Source: an uncultured Ruminococcus sp.
Lineage (GTDB): Bacteria > Bacillota > Clostridia > Oscillospirales > Ruminococcaceae
Direction of reading: 5' to 3'
NCBI GenBank assembly: GCA_947176565.1
Contig: CAMWRC010000046.1
Location: forward strand, 1-7,910
DNA length: 7,910 nucleotides
Under the pieces are notes generated by a model, which was given only the letters and a program-made list of their open reading frames with translations, was not told where the DNA came from and did not search any database. Within the stretch, counting starts at the first letter, position 1; every line of letters begins with the position of its first letter. Positions 1-5,016 of this stretch are shown piece after piece. The position numbers and the translations under genes were made by a program.

Positions 1-1090
1 GGATTCCCATAACTGTTTTTTTCTTCTGAACGCCGCCATAAACATTGATATATATATGTGATTTATCTTTTTTTGTTCTTACCGGAACATTTTTTTCATT
101 GAGAAGATAATTTCTGTAATATTCCGCAACATCAATATAACTGGCATTTTCCGAAGATATGGGATAATACAGCAGTTCTATATCGCCGGAATCAATATTT
201 CCGTCCTCAATAACCGTCACCTTGCTGCTGTTTTTTCCGGAAATATAATATGTATCGCTTCCGCGGAGAACAAATGTGAATCCGCATTTATTATATCCGC
301 TTCCGGACTGTCCGGATACGCTCGCGGAAATATAAGCATTTGAATCCCCTTTTTCTGCAATTACAAGCATTGCGTTATCCTGTTTAACGACTCCGTATAC
401 AGGAAGATACACCTGCTCCGTAACTGCACCTTTTTTAGCCGGAACTGCTGTTATATCCCTGCCATAGACCGGCTGCGAATAGGAATCAGCTGTTTCTCCT
501 TTCGGACTGTTGAAACGTATAATCGCACCGCTTCCGTCGGGTATCACGAAATAACCGTCCTCATTAGCAGATGCCGCACAGAAATCCGGAAGTATTGATA
601 TTTCCATAGCCTTATTTTCTGGATTCGTTTCCTTGATTTGGCTTACTTTCAGACTCGCCCTCAGACGGTTACTTTCGAGGATATATTCAACCGGAAATTC
701 AAATCCGCTTTTTTTATATTTATAATTCACACAGACTCCGTCGGTTATCTGCTTGACGCTGATTTCACAGTCATCAGCTCCGGAGCGGAGAATATTATTT
801 ACGGAATATTTTTCAGGTATTCCGTATTTTATAATATTAGATGATGTGATTTCAACGGAATTATCAGCCTGTTTAAAATCCGGAGCAGAACTCCAGATAT
901 AGCCGGTTTTCCTGTTTTCTATGCTGATATTTCCGGTATTTCTGTCCGCATACATAATATAATCAGTATTTGATGCACACTGAAAAATATCACTGTTGTC
1001 CTCAGCATAAGAAATATTAACATCAGATATAAACGCCATAAAAAAACAGAATACTGATTCAAGAATAAATATAATGATTTTTTTAATCAT
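1..1090 (-). CDS. DUF5696-type exported protein, N-terminal part (cut by window edge)
   Basis: This frame is open from ATG at 1090 to the window edge, giving 363 codons with no stop or frameshift; its 3' end lies beyond position 1. I translated it by hand. Residues 1-29 are a signal peptide: MIKK, a hydrophobic core and a cleavage site after ISYA (A29). The mature part is beta-rich and carries motifs I associate with DUF5696 proteins: TGYIWSSAP at 62-70, IPDGSGAIIRF at 183-193, QPVYGRDI at 206-213, LPVYGVVKQDNAMLVIAEKGD at 229-249 and YYRNYLLNE at 324-332. Full-length relatives are usually about 600-900 residues, so roughly half is missing. The part seen resembles an N-terminal beta-sandwich region leading into a possible catalytic barrel, so a glycan-active enzyme is a guess only. 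GAGGGG lies 7 nt before the ATG, which starts 3 nt after the Yip1 stop. Assignment to the family rests on motif recall, not a search. Confidence 0.8.
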   Translation of the reverse strand, partial: MIKKIIIFILESVFCFFMAFISDVNISYAEDNSDIFQCASNTDYIMYADRNTGNISIENRKTGYIWSSAPDFKQADNSVEITSSNIIKYGIPEKYSVNNILRSGADDCEISVKQITDGVCVNYKYKKSGFEFPVEYILESNRLRASLKVSQIKETNPENKAMEISILPDFCAASANEDGYFVIPDGSGAIIRFNSPKGETADSYSQPVYGRDITAVPAKKGAVTEQVYLPVYGVVKQDNAMLVIAEKGDSNAYISASVSGQSGSGYNKCGFTFVLRGSDTYYISGKNSSKVTVIEDGNIDSGDIELLYYPISSENASYIDVAEYYRNYLLNEKNVPVRTKKDKSHIYINVYGGVQKKKTVMGI

Positions 1091-1093
1091 ATA

Positions 1094-1720
1094 TCAGCCC
1101 CTCACTGATATTTCTGTATATATCGTAAATATGAATATGCATACCTGCTGTATCAGCGAAAGCAGAAGTATCATAAGAAAAAGCATTATGAACATCGCAA
1201 AAACAGTAAGCAGAATTGCTGCTATAGTCTTTGCCGGAGAATACTGGTGTACCGACCTGATTGCCGAAAACAGCAGCAAAGCCGTCCAGAGCGTTCCTGT
1301 AATCTGTATCATAAGCAGAAAAATATATTCATCACGTATAAGAATATGGGATAATGCAGTACATAGAAACAACTGCATAATATATGGAACAAGAGCATAC
1401 GAACTGTATATACAGATATTTTTCATTGTTCCCTCACCGTCAAGAAGCGTGCATACAGACCAGTTTCCCACAACCCATGCACCGAAAAAAACAAAGCTTT
1501 TTACTATATACGGAACTATGCTGAATATCTTATCATATGACGAATAAAACTGGAATCCGTAAAGCCGTTCGTGAGCTGTCTCCGCAAGAAAAAGCATAAA
1601 TATTATCAGAAACGATATTTCCAGCGAACCTGCCTTTTTCCACCGCATATCCTCGAAACCCTCTATCGGGTGAACAACAGCATATTTAACCCATTGAAAC
1701 GGTTTAAGTTTAAGCTCCAT
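1094..1720 (-). CDS. Yip1-family integral membrane protein
   Basis: This 208-residue, very hydrophobic protein matches the bacterial YIP1 family in layout. A short cytoplasmic N-terminus carries the family-like HPIEGFEDMRWKKAGS at 17-32. It is followed by about five membrane segments, near 33-49, 68-91, 102-124, 131-153 and 164-194. NWSVCTLLDGEGTMKNI at 87-103, followed by YALVPYI, is a second typical block between helices 2 and 3. The last segment is unusually long and could be two helices or one helix plus an amphipathic end. The start ATG at 1720 has AGGGA 6 nt upstream and lies inside the end of the propeller gene, overlapping it by 11 nt. The biochemical role of bacterial Yip1 proteins is not established. 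Its constant position with the propeller gene suggests a shared membrane complex, which is inference. Confidence 0.85.
   Translation of the reverse strand: MELKLKPFQWVKYAVVHPIEGFEDMRWKKAGSLEISFLIIFMLFLAETAHERLYGFQFYSSYDKIFSIVPYIVKSFVFFGAWVVGNWSVCTLLDGEGTMKNICIYSSYALVPYIMQLFLCTALSHILIRDEYIFLLMIQITGTLWTALLLFSAIRSVHQYSPAKTIAAILLTVFAMFIMLFLMILLLSLIQQVCIFIFTIYTEISVRG
1098..1103 (-). promoter_or_regulatory. Ribosome binding site of the DUF5696 gene
   Basis: GAGGGG on the minus strand lies 7 nt before the ATG at 1090 and overlaps the last codons of the Yip1 gene (TGA at 1096-1094). It supports the chosen start, which also gives a complete signal peptide. Confidence 0.7.
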
Positions 1721-3188
1721 GTGATTTCCCTGCCTTTCTGATTCGTTTCCATATGATTAAAGATATTGCCAATATCAGAAATAACAGAGCAAGTTTTCCG
1801 GAATTTTTTTTCATAAATTCCAGTCTCCAGCCCTCGAATGCTTTATTGTATATCCGGCTGCTGTCCGCGATTTTTGCATATTTCATGGATTCACGATACT
1901 CCCCTGCCCTCAGCTTTGCGGCGGCAACTCCAAGATATGCACGGCGGTAATTTCCGTCACGATTCAGAACTTCAATCCACGGCTCAAGAGCTTCTTCATA
2001 GAATCCGCCGTTATGCAGTGCCGATGCCTTATGGACTATTTCACCGAACTCCGTCTCCCTGAATATAGTTACTGTATCTTTCTGTGAATCCGTCACATAA
2101 ATCCGTCCGCTATGTGATTCCAGAGACGATGACTGTCTGAATCCGCCTGTCTGGTCTGAGTTTGTTCCGAAAATAAAAAGCAGATTGCAGTCCTCATCAT
2201 ACTGGAATATCCTGCCGGAAGCAGAATCAAGACAGTTTATATTTCCGTCCTCATCTATATCAATATCAGTTATCGACGGTGCAAGAAGCTTATTCTGTGA
2301 TATATCATACACGGGAGCATAATCGCCTATGACAATATCCATATCAGCGAATATATTTATTCCTGCGCTGTTGAGTTTCTTGACAATATCTGTTTTCTGT
2401 GAAGCCGAAGCCGTACAGGTGAATATAAAATCTCCGTCAATATCCATACTGGTAATTCCTGCGGGAATATTCCGAACTCTCCGGGAGCGTTTATCATCAG
2501 ACATAAACAGGGACGAAAAATAATTCCTGATTATTTCTGCTGTCGGCTGAACACGGTTCGCACCGTAGAATCCGGAAAATTTTCCTGACGAATCAAACAT
2601 TGCCGCGCCTGTGGTGATATTGCTGAGAACTATATATATATTCCCTGCTTTGTCCGCGATTACACGCTGCGGCATGAATGTCCGTTTTTCATCATATAAA
2701 ACATCGTCCGGCTTTGTTATTGCACTTATAAAATTGCCGTCCGTATCGCTTATCAGCACACGGGAATTTTCTGTATCTGCAATATACATCAGTTCAGTTT
2801 CAGAAGAAACATATATTCCGGAGGGCTTTTTCAGATAAGTTTCCGTTCCGTCCGGCATTCTGAAACTGTCATAAATCCGGACTGCCTTTTCAAATCCGCT
2901 GTCCACGGCAATAATACGGTTATTTCCGGTATCGGCTATATAGAATCTGTCATCATAGGCATAGAATATATCCGCCGGAGAATCCATAGCTCCTGCACCT
3001 AAATCATATCCCGATACTGAACGTTCCGGAGAATACCCTGCCTGTGACGGAACTGCTTCGCCCCATTTGTCATAGTTATATACATCATAGGGAGCAGAAT
3101 ATGATGTGATTACGCTTATCCGGAATAATACAGATACTGTAATAATAGTTATAATAATCTTTACAAGAAAATTTTTCAGCTCCGTCAC
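1710..3188 (-). CDS. Membrane-anchored NHL-repeat beta-propeller protein with TPR-like tail
   Basis: This 492-residue protein has no established function. An N-terminal hydrophobic segment at 8-28 acts as a signal peptide or anchor. Residues about 60-377 contain repeated NHL-type blades. The clearest are at 71-96 (FYIADTGNNRIIAVD) and 122-148 (LMYIADTENSRVLISD). Weaker ones lie near 174-201, 244-260, 305-331 and 359-377 (GRIYVTDSQKDTVTIFRE), about six blades in all. Residues 385-445 are helical and TPR-like, with LHNGGFYEEALEPWIEVL and LRAGEYRESMKYA. A membrane helix at about 463-482 is followed by the basic tail KRIRKAGKSHGA. The positive-inside rule therefore places the propeller outside the cell and the tail in the cytoplasm. 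The start is GTG at 3188, with AGGG 6 nt upstream; the next in-frame Met is at residue 67, after the signal sequence and the start of the propeller. The gene follows the permease stop by 1 nt and overlaps the Yip1 gene by 11 nt, suggesting the two products work together. Databases may call such proteins gluconolactonase-like, but no enzyme site is evident; binding or scaffolding is inference. Confidence 0.85.
   Translation of the reverse strand: MTELKNFLVKIIITIITVSVLFRISVITSYSAPYDVYNYDKWGEAVPSQAGYSPERSVSGYDLGAGAMDSPADIFYAYDDRFYIADTGNNRIIAVDSGFEKAVRIYDSFRMPDGTETYLKKPSGIYVSSETELMYIADTENSRVLISDTDGNFISAITKPDDVLYDEKRTFMPQRVIADKAGNIYIVLSNITTGAAMFDSSGKFSGFYGANRVQPTAEIIRNYFSSLFMSDDKRSRRVRNIPAGITSMDIDGDFIFTCTASASQKTDIVKKLNSAGINIFADMDIVIGDYAPVYDISQNKLLAPSITDIDIDEDGNINCLDSASGRIFQYDEDCNLLFIFGTNSDQTGGFRQSSSLESHSGRIYVTDSQKDTVTIFRETEFGEIVHKASALHNGGFYEEALEPWIEVLNRDGNYRRAYLGVAAAKLRAGEYRESMKYAKIADSSRIYNKAFEGWRLEFMKKNSGKLALLFLILAISLIIWKRIRKAGKSHGA
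1727..1731 (-). promoter_or_regulatory. Ribosome binding site of the Yip1 gene
   Basis: AGGGA on the minus strand lies 6 nt before the ATG at 1720. It is inside the coding region of the propeller gene, whose stop is at 1712-1710, so ribosomes finishing that gene can restart here. Confidence 0.6.
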
Positions 3189-3189
3189 C

Positions 3190-4065
3190 TCATTCCCTGA
3201 TTCCGGAATGTGCCATAGTCTGAATTACCTGCCTCTGCACAAGCATAAACACAATCACCGGCGGAACAAGCATGAATACAGCCGCCGCCATTGCCACGCC
3301 TGCACGGGAAAGACCTGCTGATGCTGCCTGCATGACTGCCGTGGGTAGTGTCTTATACTGCTCATGAAATACAAGACTTTCACCCTGAATATTCCACGCG
3401 GACTGAAATGCAAATATTATCATAGTCATAAGAGCCGGTTTCTGATTCGGCATTACTATCTGCCAGCATATCCGGAACAGTCCCGCTCCGTCAACCCTAG
3501 CGGCTTCTATCATGGAATCCGGAATCTGACTGATTGACTGACGCATCAGAAAAAGTCCCATAGGCGATGCCACAGACGGCAATATCAGTGCAAGCGGATT
3601 ATCAATAATTCTCATCTGAGCCATTACCATATACTGCATAATATATATGACATTGCTTTGATACAGAAGTGATACAACAATAATGCTGTTTATCGCACGG
3701 CTTCCCGGAAATCTGCACTTTGCAAGCACAAATGCCGCCATTGACGATGTTCCACACTGCAATACCGTAACAGAAACCGTTACCGCGACCGAATTGAACA
3801 GATACCGCGAAAATGGAATCCTGCTGCTTTTCAGCACCCTGAACATATCACGGAAATTATCAAGCGTCGGATTCGATGTATAAAGCTTGGGCGGAAATAT
3901 AAAAAGCTCCTCAACGGGCTTGACAGACATAACTATTGTAAGATATATCGGCATGAGCATAAACAGACCTGTTACTGACAGAAAAACGATAAGAACAGCA
4001 GTTCCGCCCTTTTTTCTTCCTGCCTGTCTGTTTGATGCTTTGATTCTGCCGGTACTGCGTGTCAT
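3190..4065 (-). CDS. Carbohydrate ABC transporter permease, LacG/UgpE/MalG-like
   Basis: This second CUT1-type membrane permease has 291 residues. A basic N-terminus (KASNRQAGRKK) leads into a first membrane helix at about 22-46. The family-typical YLFNSVAVTV is near residue 88, and further helices follow to about 274. The EAA coupling loop at about 187-206 is nearly canonical: EAARVDGAG, then on to the conserved MP. The C-terminus, QRQVIQTMAHSGIRE, resembles the QR-(x)n-G tail of MalG-type permeases. The ATG at 4065 is chosen because AGGAAG sits 8 nt upstream. A GTG at 4074 would have the site only about 1 nt away. The gene is 34 nt after the partner permease, the widest junction in the operon. 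No ATP-binding subunit follows, so the pair probably uses a shared ATPase encoded elsewhere. Confidence 0.95.
   Translation of the reverse strand: MTRSTGRIKASNRQAGRKKGGTAVLIVFLSVTGLFMLMPIYLTIVMSVKPVEELFIFPPKLYTSNPTLDNFRDMFRVLKSSRIPFSRYLFNSVAVTVSVTVLQCGTSSMAAFVLAKCRFPGSRAINSIIVVSLLYQSNVIYIMQYMVMAQMRIIDNPLALILPSVASPMGLFLMRQSISQIPDSMIEAARVDGAGLFRICWQIVMPNQKPALMTMIIFAFQSAWNIQGESLVFHEQYKTLPTAVMQAASAGLSRAGVAMAAAVFMLVPPVIVFMLVQRQVIQTMAHSGIRE
3193..3198 (-). promoter_or_regulatory. Ribosome binding site of the NHL propeller gene (GTG start)
   Basis: AGGGAA on the minus strand sits in the final codons of the second permease gene; its AGGG core is 6 nt before the GTG at 3188. The stop (TGA, 3192-3190) and the start are 1 nt apart. 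A second purine stretch, GAGGTGA, runs through the start codon itself but has no usable start after it. Confidence 0.6.
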
Positions 4066-4073
4066 AGATTTCA

Positions 4074-4079
4074 CTTCCT
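4074..4079 (-). promoter_or_regulatory. Ribosome binding site of the second permease gene
   Basis: AGGAAG on the minus strand lies 8 nt before the ATG at 4065, inside the 34 nt junction between the permease genes. It overlaps the alternative GTG at 4074, which argues against that start. The rest of the junction is AT-rich and shows no hairpin or promoter. Confidence 0.65.
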
Positions 4080-4099
4080 GTCCGGAAAAATTAATATTT

Positions 4100-5011
4100 T
4101 TATATATCGGTATATTTTTTCAGTAACCGGCTTATTAGTTTATTGCATAGAAACATCACAACAAATAGTATCATACATATTGCAGATGCGTATCCCATTT
4201 CATAGCGAACCCAGCCGTAATCATAAGCGTGTGTCATGATTGTATGTGCATTATAATCTGTACTTGGAAAGCCAACAAGGTTCTGTGCTGCCGTCCCTGC
4301 TGTAAATGAATTTACTATCTGCATTACCGCAGCAAACATAAGCTGAGGTCCCATTGACGGTATGACGATGTATATAAGTTCCTGCCAGCGGTTACGGATT
4401 CCCTCAATTGCTCCGGCTTCATACAGTACAGGGTCTATATTCTGGAATCCCGCACGCATGGCAAGAAATCCTGCTCCGAGAGAAATCCACAGCTGAACTG
4501 TTATCGCCGAACCAAGAACATATCTTCCGTCAGTAAGCCACTGTACCGGCGAATTTATGAATCCGATATTCATGAGAAATGAATTGAGATAGCCGTTCAT
4601 ATCGCCGCTGAATATTAACTTCCAGACCGTATACACATTCGCCATTGACGGCATATAGAATATCAGCGTGAATACCGGTTTCAGCTTCTGAGGAAGAACC
4701 TCTATAAACCACGCAAGCAGAAAGCAAAGCATATAGCTTAACGGTCCTGTAAAAAATGCAAATATCAATGTTATCCTTACGGACTTCATGAATATCCTGT
4801 CAGAAAAAAATAGTGTGGTATAATTTGAAAGTCCTACAAATTCCGGAATCTGAACCATATTGAAATCAGTAAATCCCACAGGAACTGACATCACTACAGG
4901 AATAACCGTAAATATAACAAAAAATATCATAAATGGAGCAATCATCGCATAGCAGGCTTTATTCTTTTTTATGGATTTCCACAAATCCCCTGCCTTTTTT
5001 CTGTCTGCCAT
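4100..5011 (-). CDS. Carbohydrate ABC transporter permease, LacF/UgpA/MalF-like
   Basis: This integral membrane subunit of a CUT1-family sugar importer has 303 residues, usual for the family. A cytoplasmic, lysine-rich N-terminus is followed by about six membrane segments near residues 21-43, 79-102, 112-132, 162-187, 217-237 and 271-293. The cytoplasmic coupling loop is clear at about 198-218: EAGAIEG, then ten residues on a conserved IP. It matches the EAA motif (EAA---G---------I-LP) that docks on the ATPase. The family-typical FVGLSNYTTLF lies near residue 58. I chose the ATG at 5011 because AGGAG lies 8 nt upstream. GTG at 5020 and ATG at 5017, which would add 3 or 2 residues, sit on or against that site. 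The gene starts 5 nt after the binding-protein stop and should form a heterodimer with the next permease. Confidence 0.95.
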   Translation of the reverse strand: MADRKKAGDLWKSIKKNKACYAMIAPFMIFFVIFTVIPVVMSVPVGFTDFNMVQIPEFVGLSNYTTLFFSDRIFMKSVRITLIFAFFTGPLSYMLCFLLAWFIEVLPQKLKPVFTLIFYMPSMANVYTVWKLIFSGDMNGYLNSFLMNIGFINSPVQWLTDGRYVLGSAITVQLWISLGAGFLAMRAGFQNIDPVLYEAGAIEGIRNRWQELIYIVIPSMGPQLMFAAVMQIVNSFTAGTAAQNLVGFPSTDYNAHTIMTHAYDYGWVRYEMGYASAICMILFVVMFLCNKLISRLLKKYTDI

Positions 5012-5016
5012 TTTCA

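Noticed and set aside
1074..1547. Plus-strand open frame of 157 codons
   Set aside because: It lies antisense to the Yip1 gene, which has family motifs, membrane helices and a ribosome binding site. The plus-strand product resembles no family and has no good ribosome binding site.
1710..3188. Gluconolactonase (SMP-30) function for the NHL protein
   Set aside because: The repeats are NHL blades and I see no clear metal-binding or catalytic residues. The TPR-like tail and membrane anchor are not typical of that enzyme.
4066..4099. Possible promoter or terminator in the longest junction
   Set aside because: Only 34 nt of AT-rich sequence with a ribosome binding site; no stable hairpin with a T-run and no convincing -35/-10 pair.
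4530..4727. Minus-strand open frame of 65 codons inside the first permease gene
   Set aside because: It is an out-of-frame reading of the permease coding sequence, with no recognisable product.
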